From Prevotella sp. (GTDB taxonomy: Bacteria > Bacteroidota > Bacteroidia > Bacteroidales > Bacteroidaceae): 33,087 nucleotides of DNA. The stretch is taken from the NCBI GenBank assembly GCA_022769825.1, contig JALEJI010000084.1, positions 1 to 33,087 of the forward strand, given 5' to 3'. Positions 24,880 to 32,922 of the stretch are shown piece by piece (positions within the stretch are counted from its first letter, which is position 1; each line of letters starts with the position of its first letter). The translations under genes and the position numbers were made by a program. The notes under the pieces are model-generated. The model saw only the letters and a list, made by a program, of their open reading frames with translations. It made no database searches and was not told the DNA's origin.

Positions 24880-25965
24880 ATGAAAAAAGCTATTTTGGCA
24901 TTAGCTGTCATGGCCTTGGGCTTTGGAAGCGCTAACGCGCAGACTGGCTTGGAGAAGGCTAAGTTCTTCGACAACTGGTATCTTGGCGCAAAGATTGGTG
25001 TTTCCACACCTCTCACGTTCAACCACACGTTCCCACTCAACCCCAACTTCGGCTTCAAGCTCGGCAAGAACTTCTCGCCCGTTTTCGGTGCCAACATTGA
25101 GGGTCTCGCCAACTTCGGCGACAACCGTTTCGTAACAGAAATCCCCGACAACCTGGTGCTCAACTCCAAGACCGCTGTCAAGTCGTTCAACATTGGCTTG
25201 AACGGTACCATCAACTGGACCAACCTCTTCCTCGGCTACAACGAGAACAAGGTGTTCGAGCTGGGTTCTGAGCTCGGCCTCGGCTACAGCAAGTTCTATG
25301 GCGACAAAGTCATCAGCATGAAAGACAACGTGGGCGACGACAACGACCTCACCGCAAAGACCTCAATGACCTTCACATGGAACCTCGGCGGCGCAAGCAA
25401 GCCTTGGCAGCTCTACATTGAGCCGGGCATCTACTGGGACCTGACTCACGGACCTAAGGATGCCGTGCAGATGGACAAGCGTTGCGCACAGCTCGCTATC
25501 CAGGCCGGCTTCAACTACAAGTTCAAGACTTCCAACGGCACAAACAACTTCAAGAAGATCGACCTCACTCCTCTGAACGACGAGATCAACGACCTTCGCG
25601 CTCAACTCGCACAGAAGCCTAAGGAGGTGGTGAAGGAAGTGATCAAGGAGGTTCCTGTTGAGAAGGAGACCACCAACACCGTCCGCATCGACAACCTCTT
25701 CTTCGTGACATTCCAGCAGGGCAAGTCTGCCCTCGTTCCTGACATGAAGAAGGCTCTCAACAAGATCAAGAGCGGCAGCCACGTCGAGATCGTGGGTACG
25801 GCTTCTCCTGAGGGTTCCAAGGAGCTTAACGACCGTCTGTCGCAGGCTCGTGCCGACGTCGTGGCCAGCTACCTGAAGACTCGTGGCGTCATCGTAGACA
25901 GCGCTTCCGGTAAGGGCGTGCAGGGTGTCACGTCAAACCGCCTCGCCGTGGTTTACGTCAAGTAA
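24880..25965 (+). CDS. OmpA family outer membrane protein
   Basis: A 361-residue protein starting with a clear signal peptide (MKKAILALAVMALGFGSANA, cleavage before Gln-Thr-Gly). Residues about 25-225 alternate aromatic/hydrophobic and polar strands, consistent with an outer membrane beta-barrel. A proline/charged hinge with KEVVKEVIKEVPVEKE near 260 precedes the C-terminal OmpA-like peptidoglycan-binding domain: FFVTFQQGKSALVPDMKKAL, VEIVGTASPEGSKELNDRLS and QARADVVASYL. The open frame extends upstream to 24838, but that includes the promoter element, so ATG 24880 is the start. It should anchor the outer membrane to peptidoglycan. Transcribed alone between a terminator and its own terminator. 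Confidence 0.93.
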   Translation: MKKAILALAVMALGFGSANAQTGLEKAKFFDNWYLGAKIGVSTPLTFNHTFPLNPNFGFKLGKNFSPVFGANIEGLANFGDNRFVTEIPDNLVLNSKTAVKSFNIGLNGTINWTNLFLGYNENKVFELGSELGLGYSKFYGDKVISMKDNVGDDNDLTAKTSMTFTWNLGGASKPWQLYIEPGIYWDLTHGPKDAVQMDKRCAQLAIQAGFNYKFKTSNGTNNFKKIDLTPLNDEINDLRAQLAQKPKEVVKEVIKEVPVEKETTNTVRIDNLFFVTFQQGKSALVPDMKKALNKIKSGSHVEIVGTASPEGSKELNDRLSQARADVVASYLKTRGVIVDSASGKGVQGVTSNRLAVVYVK

Positions 25966-25988
25966 GAATAAGCACTTACAACCATATT

Positions 25989-26023
25989 AAAGCGGAGCAG
26001 ACACAGTCTGCCCCGCTTTTTTT
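25989..26023 (+). terminator. Rho-independent terminator after the ompA-like gene
   Basis: AGCGG-A-GCAGA pairs with TCTGC-C-CCGCT around CACAG and is followed by a run of Ts broken by one G. It lies about 25 bp after the stop codon. Confidence 0.85.
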
Positions 26024-26045
26024 GTTTCACCCAATCATACGTTTT

Positions 26046-26074
26046 GCAGTGGCCGGTCTTGTGCCGGGCACTGC
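26046..26074. repeat. Hairpin in the ompA-serS gap
   Basis: GCAGTGGCCGG and CCGGGCACTGC pair with one mismatch around a 7-nt loop. Flanking TTTT and AAAA words are present but there is no long T-tract. It may be a second, bidirectional transcript end or a protein site. Confidence 0.5.
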
Positions 26075-26248
26075 ATTGCAAAAATATTACCGGTAAACAT
26101 ATTTTACAAATGGTCGTCTGAGAATCGATTTTTTTCAATCAAGCCGTCTCGTTGTCGAAATTTCGCGATTCTTGGGCAATTTTGGTAACGCATTGAAGAT
26201 CAATACATTACGCTTTCAATGGTTTTCAGATGCTGCATTTCCACTTCA

Positions 26249-26349
26249 ATGGCGTCGCCGTTACGGTGTAATCGCGATGCCGTTACAGTGCAATCGCGTT
26301 GCCGTTACGGTGAAATCGCGATGCGATTACAGTGTAACGGCGACGCCAT
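26249..26349. repeat. 101-bp palindrome built of four 22-bp repeats
   Basis: The outer arms ATGGCGTCGCCGTTAC and GTAACGGCGACGCCAT are perfectly complementary over 16 bp and extend to 27 bp with two mismatches. Between them the sequence has a 22-bp period: units beginning GCCGTTACGGTG, GCCGTTACAGTG, GCCGTTACGGTG and GCGATTACAGTG. Each unit is itself a weak inverted repeat (GCCGTTAC...GTAATCGC). The protein-like frames through it are arginine/cysteine-rich artefacts of the repeat. The rest of 26075-26660 shows no gene. Confidence 0.85.
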
Positions 26350-26675
26350 TTGGCTACTATGGCAACAAAAATTGGCCGAAAACGCGCCGAAAGCGTTGCC
26401 AAGGGGCGCCTCCGAGCCGTTTTTCCGTTCTAAAAGCACCTGCTTCCAAGTGTTAAATTTTGGCAATAATATTTTACAATTCATCGCGGTCTCACCCTTC
26501 CCCGCACTGTCGTTTGATTGCCATTCGGGTTGCGGATGGCAAATGGCTTTGCAGGGGCGGTATGTCCAATCGGCGAAACCTACATCTTTAATAAACCAGC
26601 CACGCTGGTATAGCCTCAATAAACAATTTGAATAAACATTTCATCAAAAAAGCGATTAATAACACATATTCTTTG

Positions 26676-26683
26676 TAACTTTG
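26676..26683 (+). promoter_or_regulatory. -7 element of serS
   Basis: TAACTTTG matches TAnnTTTG, 37 bp before the serS ATG. No strong -33 element was seen. Confidence 0.55.
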
Positions 26684-26720
26684 CAAGCAAAAGAAAAAAT
26701 ATCTAAACACATACAGAGTC

Positions 26721-28010
26721 ATGCTTACATTAAAGCTCATTACCGAAGAGACAGAGCGCGTGGTAAAAGGTTTGGAGAAGAAGCACTTCCCCAACGCGCG
26801 CGAAGCAGTGGAAAAAGTACTCGAATACGACAAGATACGCCGTGAGACGCAGCAGAAGCTCGACAGCAACAAGCAGCAGCAAAACAAGCTCTCGAAGCAG
26901 ATCGGCGGACTGATGAAAGAGGGAAAGAGAGACGAGGCCGAGAAGATAAAGGCCCAGGTGGCCGAGCTGAAAGCCGACGACAAGGCCCTTCAGGAACTCT
27001 ACGACAAGGCTCAGGCCGACATGACGCACGAGCTTCTCGACATTCCTAACATCCCCAACGACAAGGTGCCGGAGGGCAAGGACGCCACGAGCAACGTCGT
27101 CATCAAGGAAGGTGGCGTGAAGCCAGAGCTGCCTGAGGGCGCACTGTGCCATTGGGACTTGCTCAAGAAGTTCAACCTCGTGGATTTCGACCTCGGCGTC
27201 AAGATCACGGGTGCCGGCTTCCCTGTCTACATCGGCAAGATGGCACGTTTCCAGCGCGCTCTCGAGGCTTTCTTCCTCGACGAGGCACGCAAGGCTGGCT
27301 ACGTGGAGATTCAACCTCCTTTCGTCGTCAACGAGGCTTCAGGCTACGGCACGGGACAGCTGCCCGACAAGGAAGGCCAGATGTATCATGCCAACCTCGA
27401 CAACCTCTTCCTCATTCCTACCGCCGAGGTGCCTGTGACAAACCTCTTCCGCGACGAGATCCTCGACGAGAAAGACCTGCCTATCAAGCGTTGCGCTTAT
27501 TCGGCTTGCTTCCGTCGCGAGGCCGGCTCTTACGGCAAGGACGTGCGCGGCCTCAACCGCCTGCACCAGTTCGACAAGGTGGAGATCGTGCGTATCGACA
27601 CGCCTGAGCACTCTTACCAGTCATGGCACGAGATGCTCGACCACGTGGAGGGCTTGCTCCAGAAGCTGGAGCTTCCTTATCACCTCCTGCTGCTCTGCGG
27701 TGGCGACATGAGCTTCACGTCAAGCATCTGCGTCGACTTCGAGACATGGTCGGCCGCCCAGAAGCGCTGGCTGGAAGTGAGCTCAACGAGCAACTTCGAG
27801 AGCTATCAGGCCAACCGACTCCACTGCCGCTTCCGTCGCTCAGACAGCAAGAAGATAGAGCTTTGCCACACGCTCAACGGCTCGGCTCTCGCCTTGCCGC
27901 GCATCGTGGCAACCATCCTGGAGAACAACCAGACGCCGGAGGGCATCCGCGTGCCGAAGGTGCTCGTGCCTTACTGCGGTTTCGAGATGCTCGACGACAA
28001 GAACGACTAA
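26721..28010 (+). CDS. serS: Seryl-tRNA synthetase
   Basis: A 429-residue class II synthetase that charges tRNA-Ser. The N-terminal tRNA-binding arm is a long antiparallel coiled coil (residues about 25-105, rich in K, E, Q, with QQKLDSNKQQQNKLSKQIGG). The catalytic core shows IPTAEVPVTNLFRDEIL (TxE loop), motif 2 CFRREAGSYGKDVRGLNRLH with QFDKVE, and motif 3 NGSALALPRIVATILENNQ then GIRVPKVLVPY. The length is usual for bacterial SerRS. It stands alone between its promoter and a terminator. Confidence 0.98.
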   Translation: MLTLKLITEETERVVKGLEKKHFPNAREAVEKVLEYDKIRRETQQKLDSNKQQQNKLSKQIGGLMKEGKRDEAEKIKAQVAELKADDKALQELYDKAQADMTHELLDIPNIPNDKVPEGKDATSNVVIKEGGVKPELPEGALCHWDLLKKFNLVDFDLGVKITGAGFPVYIGKMARFQRALEAFFLDEARKAGYVEIQPPFVVNEASGYGTGQLPDKEGQMYHANLDNLFLIPTAEVPVTNLFRDEILDEKDLPIKRCAYSACFRREAGSYGKDVRGLNRLHQFDKVEIVRIDTPEHSYQSWHEMLDHVEGLLQKLELPYHLLLLCGGDMSFTSSICVDFETWSAAQKRWLEVSSTSNFESYQANRLHCRFRRSDSKKIELCHTLNGSALALPRIVATILENNQTPEGIRVPKVLVPYCGFEMLDDKND

Positions 28011-28060
28011 ACAGGACAGAAATCTTTATCAGGCTCTTTTTTTGAGATGCCTATATCGCC

Positions 28061-28100
28061 AAGGCCGGGATTTAAGAAAAAAGTCTCGGCCTTTTCTTTT
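28061..28100 (+). terminator. Rho-independent terminator after serS
   Basis: AAGGCCGGGA pairs with TCTCGGCCTT (one G-T wobble) and runs into a T-rich stretch, about 50 bp after the stop. Confidence 0.75.
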
Positions 28101-28154
28101 CCCTAATAATATTACGACCGCCAGACAATTTTCTCAAGCTTAAAGACAATATAT

Positions 28155-30332
28155 ATGATGAAAGCGAAACTATACATAGCCGCCTTTCTCGCGTGCCTGT
28201 TGCCCTCGGCTCTGCTTGCCGACAACTACTCGCGGAAAGTGAACACCCTCATAGGAACCGACTACACCGGCAACACCTACCCTGGGGCGCAAGCTCCGTT
28301 TGGCATGGTGCAGCTCAGCCCCGACAACGGATTGCCGGGATGGGACCGCATAGCCGGCTATTTCTATCCCGACAGCACGATAGCCGGCTTCAGCCATACC
28401 CACCTCTCGGGTACAGGCGCGGGCGACCTCTACGACATCTCGTTCATGCCCGTCACGCTGCCCATGCGCGAGGCAAAGGCCCCACTTGGGGTGCACTCGC
28501 GCTTCAGCCACGCCGACGAGACGGCACATGCCGGGTATTACCAGGTGAGGCTGTCCGACTACGACATCAACGTGGAACTGACGGCCACGCCACGCTGTGG
28601 TGTACAGCGCTACACCTTCCCCACAAACGGCAAGGAGCGCATGGTCATCCTCAACCTGGCCAAGGCCATGAACTGGGACGCCACCGCGGACTCGAAGATC
28701 GTGGTGGTAGACTCGTTCACCATTGAGGGCTACCGCTTCTCCGACGGATGGGCGCGCGACCAGAAGGTGTGGTTCCGAACGCGGTTCTCGCAGCCCATGC
28801 GAAAGGTGGAGATTGAGGAGACAACACTTGAAGGCAACAAGAACGGCAAGGGCGTCGTGGCGCGTATCGGCTTCGCCACCGATGGCGCGAGCCAGATTAC
28901 CGTGGCCACGGCCATCTCGCCCACGGGCTTGGAAGGCGCGAGGAAGAACCTTGAGGCCGAAGTGGGCAACCTCGACTTCGACACCTTGCGCCAGCGCGCC
29001 GAAAGCGAATGGGACAAGGAACTGGGCAGGATTGAGGTGACAGGCGGCACCGCCGCGCAGCAGACCGTGTTCTACACGGCTCTCTACCATGCCATGATAG
29101 CGCCGACGCTGCTCTGCGACGTGGACGGATCGTATCTCGGTGCCGACAGGAAGCCACACAAGACCGCTGGCTGGAACAACTATGAGACGTGCTCGCTGTG
29201 GGACACCTATCGCGCCGCTCACCCACTCTACGACATCCTCATGCCATCGCGCGCGGGCGACATGGTCAACTCGCTCTTGGCCTTCAGCAAGGAGAATGGC
29301 CGCTTGCCGGTGTGGAACATGTGGTCGTCGGAGACCGACATGATGATTGGCTATCACGCCGCGTCGGTGATAGCGGAGGCGGCACTCAAGGGCGTGCCCG
29401 GCATCGACAAGGACGAGGCGCTCAGGCAATGCGTCAAGACCGCCAACCTCGACGGCTACCGTGGCATCGGGCTATACAAGAAGCTCGGTTACGTGCCCTA
29501 CGACGTGAAGGAGCCGACACTCGGCGACGACTGGTCGCTATCGCGCACCTTGGAATACGCCTACGACGACGCGTGCATAGCGGCCTTGGCGAAGAGCATG
29601 GGCAAGACCGACGTTTACAAGGTTTTCGCCAAACGCGCGCAAAACTACCGCAACGTCTACTGCAAGACGAGCACCTTCATGCAGCCGCGACGCTCCGACG
29701 GCACGTTCCAGCCGACCTACTCGCCCGACGACTACACGTCGCATATCTGCGAGAGCAACGGCTGGCACTACATGTGGTCGGTGCAGCACGACATCAAGGG
29801 CTTGGAGAAGCTCGTGGGCAAGAAGGCGTTTGCCGCCAAGCTCGACAGCTTCTTCACCTACTCGCCAAAGGCCAACGCCGAGCTGCCGCTCTTCAGCACG
29901 GGCATGATTGGGCAATACGCCCACGGCAACGAGCCCAGCCATCATGCAGCCTACATCTTCAACAAGATAGGGCAACCACACAAGACGCAGAAATACGTGA
30001 GGGAGATTCTCACGAAGCTCTACAACGACTCTCCAGCCGGCCTGTGCGGCAACGAGGACTGCGGACAGATGTCGGCATGGTATGTGCTCAGCGCCTTGGG
30101 CTTCTATCCGCTCAACCCCGTCAGCTGCGAGTATGAGCTTGGCACGCCTCTCTTCAAGACCGCCACACTGCACCTTGAGAACGGCAACACGCTCACCATA
30201 AAGGCGGAAAACTATTCGGAAGACCGGTACTTGGTGGATGGCGTAAAGCTGAACGGCAAGCGCGTAAAGGGCACGGCCATAAGCCACGACGACATCGCCA
30301 ACGGTGGCACGCTGGTCTTCGAGATGAAATAA
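28155..30332 (+). CDS. GH92 family alpha-mannosidase, exported
   Basis: A 725-residue glycoside hydrolase. The signal peptide is KAKLYIAAFLACLLPSALLA, followed directly by the GH92 N-domain start VNTLIGTDYTGNTYPGAQAP. Further GH92 signatures: GFSHTHLSGTGAGDLYDI, SLWDTYRAAHPLYDILMP, CESNGWHYMWSVQHD with Glu533 as the candidate catalytic acid, NEPSHHAAYIFNKIG, and CGNEDCGQMSAWYVLSALGF with Asp635 in the catalytic-base region. GH92 enzymes are calcium-dependent inverting exo-alpha-mannosidases; Bacteroidota use them on host or yeast mannans. No SusC/D pair or other CAZyme is adjacent, so this is not an evident utilisation locus. No Cys lipobox is seen, so a periplasmic location is likely. Adjacent ATGs at 28155 and 28158. 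Confidence 0.95.
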   Translation: MMKAKLYIAAFLACLLPSALLADNYSRKVNTLIGTDYTGNTYPGAQAPFGMVQLSPDNGLPGWDRIAGYFYPDSTIAGFSHTHLSGTGAGDLYDISFMPVTLPMREAKAPLGVHSRFSHADETAHAGYYQVRLSDYDINVELTATPRCGVQRYTFPTNGKERMVILNLAKAMNWDATADSKIVVVDSFTIEGYRFSDGWARDQKVWFRTRFSQPMRKVEIEETTLEGNKNGKGVVARIGFATDGASQITVATAISPTGLEGARKNLEAEVGNLDFDTLRQRAESEWDKELGRIEVTGGTAAQQTVFYTALYHAMIAPTLLCDVDGSYLGADRKPHKTAGWNNYETCSLWDTYRAAHPLYDILMPSRAGDMVNSLLAFSKENGRLPVWNMWSSETDMMIGYHAASVIAEAALKGVPGIDKDEALRQCVKTANLDGYRGIGLYKKLGYVPYDVKEPTLGDDWSLSRTLEYAYDDACIAALAKSMGKTDVYKVFAKRAQNYRNVYCKTSTFMQPRRSDGTFQPTYSPDDYTSHICESNGWHYMWSVQHDIKGLEKLVGKKAFAAKLDSFFTYSPKANAELPLFSTGMIGQYAHGNEPSHHAAYIFNKIGQPHKTQKYVREILTKLYNDSPAGLCGNEDCGQMSAWYVLSALGFYPLNPVSCEYELGTPLFKTATLHLENGNTLTIKAENYSEDRYLVDGVKLNGKRVKGTAISHDDIANGGTLVFEMK

Positions 30333-30352
30333 TATTATCATCGTCCGAACTG

Positions 30353-31072
30353 ATGGAAACACATCGCATGAAACTCTTAAAAGATTGCGGCATAAGGCTG
30401 TTGGCTTTCGATGCCGACGACACGCTTTGGGACTGCCAAGGCCATTTCGACGCCGTGGAGGAAAGCTATTGCCAGCTTCTCGCCCCTTATGGCAGCAAGC
30501 AAGAGGTAGCGACAAGCCTCTTCAGCACGGAAACGGCCAACATGGACCTGCTTGGCTATGGCAGCAAGGCGTTCACTATCTCGCTCATAGAGAACGCCAT
30601 AAAGGTATCAGGCGGAAAGGTTGGGTGCGACACCCTGACGAGAATCATCGACATGGGCAAGAGCCTGCTCAACATGCCCGCCACGCCATTGCCGGGCGTG
30701 GCGCAAACGCTGAAAGCCCTGCGCGGCGGCAAGCAGAAGATGGTGGTGTTCACCAAGGGCGACAACCTCGACCAGGAAAACAAGTTCAAGAGGTCGGGGC
30801 TCCAGCCCTTCTTCGACGACTGCATAGTGGTGGCCGACAAGACCACACGCGAATATGAGCACCTCTGCCAGCTTTTCGACGTGAGCATCGACCAGCTGTG
30901 CATGGTAGGCAACTCGTTCAAGAGCGACATCCTGCCCGTGCTGCGCCTTGGCGGATACGCCATCCACGTGCCCTACGCATTGCAATGGAAAATGGAAAAA
31001 GCCGAGGAAAGCGGTAGCTTCCCCCGGCTCTTGCGCGCCAAATCGTTCAGCGACATCGCTGGACTCATTTAG
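30353..31072 (+). CDS. HAD superfamily hydrolase
   Basis: A 239-residue phosphatase-like protein. Motif I is LAFDADDTLWD (nucleophile Asp plus acid Asp), motif II is MVVFTKGDN, a lysine follows in the region before the last motif, and motif IV is MVGNSFKSDI. A helical cap lies between motifs I and II (residues about 35-115). It starts 20 bp after the mannosidase, so co-transcription is likely. ATG 30368 (MKLLKDCGI) is an alternative start that fits the usual short HAD N-terminus better. The substrate is unknown; a sugar-phosphate role is suggested only by the neighbours. Confidence 0.88.
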   Translation: METHRMKLLKDCGIRLLAFDADDTLWDCQGHFDAVEESYCQLLAPYGSKQEVATSLFSTETANMDLLGYGSKAFTISLIENAIKVSGGKVGCDTLTRIIDMGKSLLNMPATPLPGVAQTLKALRGGKQKMVVFTKGDNLDQENKFKRSGLQPFFDDCIVVADKTTREYEHLCQLFDVSIDQLCMVGNSFKSDILPVLRLGGYAIHVPYALQWKMEKAEESGSFPRLLRAKSFSDIAGLI

Positions 31073-31092
31073 CCAGTGCAGGCATCACTCGG

Positions 31093-31126
31093 CATCACGC
31101 TGGAATAGCGTCAGCCTATCGTGATG
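31093..31126. terminator. Possible bidirectional terminator between convergent genes
   Basis: CATCACG and CGTGATG form 7-bp arms with an internal GCTG/CAGC pair, in the short gap between the HAD gene and the convergent epimerase gene, overlapping the latter's stop. No T-tract, so weak. Confidence 0.3.
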
Positions 31127-31977
31127 ATATACTCGCTCATGAAGCTACTGCCAGGCAGCAGCTTGTTGGTGAGGTACTTGTCTTTCAGTTCGCCATCGTA
31201 TTCCTCCCTGTCGGCCACACCATACCACGGCTCTATGCAGATGAATGGCGCATGCTTGCCGCATGGCGTCCAGATGCCCACGGCAGGGGTCTTGATGTCA
31301 AGCGTCACGTGGGGTTTGCCAGCCTCATCCAGCAGTTCCACATGGCGAATCTGACTGTGGTCGAAGACGATGGCGTCATCATTGAACGTGTCTTCGGTGA
31401 ATGGGAAAAGGCCCTCGTCGGTAGCCACCTCGTGGTAGCCCTTGGTGAGGAAGCCCTCCTTGCTGATGAACACGCGCATGGGCTCCGGATTGTCGAAACG
31501 GAGCGCGCCTTTCAGCGGCTCGCCCTTCTTGGCGCCAGGCACCATGAAGGCCGGATGGCCGCCAATCTGGAAATAGATGGGCTTGTCGTCGGTGTTCTCC
31601 ACGTGCCACACCACGTGAATCTTGTTGCCGGTCAGCTTATAGCTCACGGCAAGGTTGAAATGGAAGGGATAGACCTTCATCGTCTCCGCGTTGTCGTGCA
31701 GGCCATACACCACCTGACTGTCGCCCTTGGCGAGGAGCGTGAAGTCTTTGTCGCGGGCGAAGCCGTGGCGCGAGAGCTGATACTCCCTTCCGTTGACCCG
31801 ATACGTGTTGCCCCATACCGTGCCCACGATAGGGAAGAGAATCGGCGAGCGCCGTCCCCAATAAGCGGGGTCGCCTTGCCACAGATACTCCTCTCCCCCA
31901 TTGTCCTTGATGCTTAGCAGCTCAGCGCCATGCTCCGAGATGGTGAGCGTGAGCTTGTCGTTCTTGATTGTTTCCAT
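31111..31977 (-). CDS. Aldose 1-epimerase family protein
   Basis: A 288-residue galactose-mutarotase-like protein of the LacX/YeaD-like branch. The N-terminal strand motif is LTISEHGAELLSIKDNGGEE, then PILFPIVGTVWGNTYRVNGR and LSRHGFARDKDF containing the first active-site His. QIGGHPAFMVP holds the second His, and ICIEPWYGVADREE holds the catalytic Glu. Enzymes of this fold interconvert alpha and beta anomers of hexoses or hexose-6-phosphates in the cytoplasm. It lacks a signal peptide. It converges on the mannosidase-HAD pair. The family is sure; the sugar is not. Confidence 0.9.
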   Translation of the reverse strand: METIKNDKLTLTISEHGAELLSIKDNGGEEYLWQGDPAYWGRRSPILFPIVGTVWGNTYRVNGREYQLSRHGFARDKDFTLLAKGDSQVVYGLHDNAETMKVYPFHFNLAVSYKLTGNKIHVVWHVENTDDKPIYFQIGGHPAFMVPGAKKGEPLKGALRFDNPEPMRVFISKEGFLTKGYHEVATDEGLFPFTEDTFNDDAIVFDHSQIRHVELLDEAGKPHVTLDIKTPAVGIWTPCGKHAPFICIEPWYGVADREEYDGELKDKYLTNKLLPGSSFMSEYIITIG

Positions 31978-32025
31978 TATTCTTGATTCTTTATTGTGTG
32001 TTATGCCATTGCATTATGACATCTG

Positions 32026-32033
32026 CAAAGATA
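32026..32033 (-). promoter_or_regulatory. -7 element of the epimerase gene
   Basis: On the minus strand this reads TATCTTTG, matching TAnnTTTG, about 49 bp before the start codon. No clear -33 element. Confidence 0.5.
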
Positions 32034-32128
32034 ACCATTTAACGTGAGTTTTGATTAATCATGACAGGTTTAATTTCGATGTTCAACGTGATGAAAGCAT
32101 GATAGTAACGAGATATGGCAGAGAGTCA

Positions 32129-32293
32129 TCACTCCTGTTTCAAAAGCCACTCTATTGCGGAACACACATGGATGCTTTTGCCATCTATCGCAACATCACG
32201 TGTCGTGGTCATTGCTATTAGCGTAAGCTTGTCGCAATGCATAAACATTACGAATATTGTATGGTGAAACTTTGCTAAAATGCATATTTTCAT
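32129..32293 (-). CDS. Small ORF of 54 residues, possible gene relic
   Basis: The frame starts at ATG 32293 (MKICILAKFHH) and ends at 32129. The C-terminal half has protein-like text, TTTRDVAIDGKSIHVCSAIE then WLLKQE, which has the look of a conserved C-terminal tail. The N-terminal half overlaps one of the 31-32-bp direct repeats and is less convincing. I do not recognise the family. A C-terminal remnant of one of the island-type ATPases is conceivable but unproven. Confidence 0.3.
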   Translation of the reverse strand: MKICILAKFHHTIFVMFMHCDKLTLIAMTTTRDVAIDGKSIHVCSAIEWLLKQE

Positions 32294-32347
32294 ACTTCAA
32301 GCTTTGCTAAAATGCAAAAAACAGCATCTCAAACTTCGATAAAATGC
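32269..32347. repeat. Three imperfect direct repeats, 31-32 bp apart
   Basis: CTTTGCTAAAATGCA recurs at 32270-32284 and 32302-32316, and as CTTCGATAAAATGCA at 32333-32347. Spacing of three helical turns puts the copies on the same face of the DNA, as in an operator array or transposon-end array. Bases between the copies are not conserved. Confidence 0.6.
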
Positions 32348-32495
32348 ACCTGCCATGCTATTTCATGAACGAGAACAAGAATAATCGCCATGGCTGGCAG
32401 AGAAAAAATGGTTGGCATGCGACCTGGCGCCATAGCTTTTCCCTCGTGGAGAAAAAAAAGACTGGCAAACATTCGTGTTTCTAAAGGTTTTACGC

Positions 32496-32503
32496 TAATT
32501 TTG
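32496..32503 (+). promoter_or_regulatory. Candidate -7 element upstream of the structured region
   Basis: TAATTTTG matches TAnnTTTG on the + strand. If used, it would produce a leader of roughly 400 nt before the gene starting at 32923. Confidence 0.35.
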
Positions 32504-32652
32504 CAAAAGATATCCACTTGCAGAAAGCCCGAAAGGGTGAGCGGGTGGGTGTCGCTTTTATGGAATAGAGCGTTTATCTGACGCTCATTCTTTGCGTGTC
32601 CTAACTTCGCAACTTAAGACCAAATCGCAAAAGGATGAGACAATGATGAATG

Positions 32653-32800
32653 CTCACGGTAGGTATGTTGTACCCTGCCGTGGGTTGTCGCGTGCGTGCC
32701 AAAGGCGTGTTCGTGACTGCCCACGTATGGGAATAATATATGCCATACGTGGGCTTTCCGCATTGTCCGTCTCTGCGATTTGGGGCAATGCGAAGGCCTG
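32653..32800 (+). other. Series of three hairpins, candidate structured leader RNA
   Basis: Hairpin 1: CACGGTAGGTA with TACCCTGCCGTG (32655-32682). Hairpin 2: GCCCACGTATGG with CCATACGTGGGC, perfect 12-bp arms and a 12-nt loop (32719-32754). Hairpin 3: CGCATTG with CAATGCG, arms beginning near 32759 and ending near 32793. CCCACGTAT occurs once more near 32828. The open frames across this stretch are low quality, so a structured RNA or a small mobile element is more likely than a protein. Confidence 0.45.
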
Positions 32801-32922
32801 GACACGAGGGATGGGCAAAGAGCGAATCCCACGTATTCTTTTTTATAGAAGCTAAACAAACAACATATAATAAACCGTCCGAGACTTTTGGGATTCTGTC
32901 GGAACATTGACGCAGAGCCAAA

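Noticed and set aside
26172..26635. Overlapping open frames of 94, 138 and 104 residues in the ompA-serS gap
   Set aside because: They arise from the 22-bp repeat palindrome (recurring CNR/VTVQS text) and have no start signals or protein-like tails.
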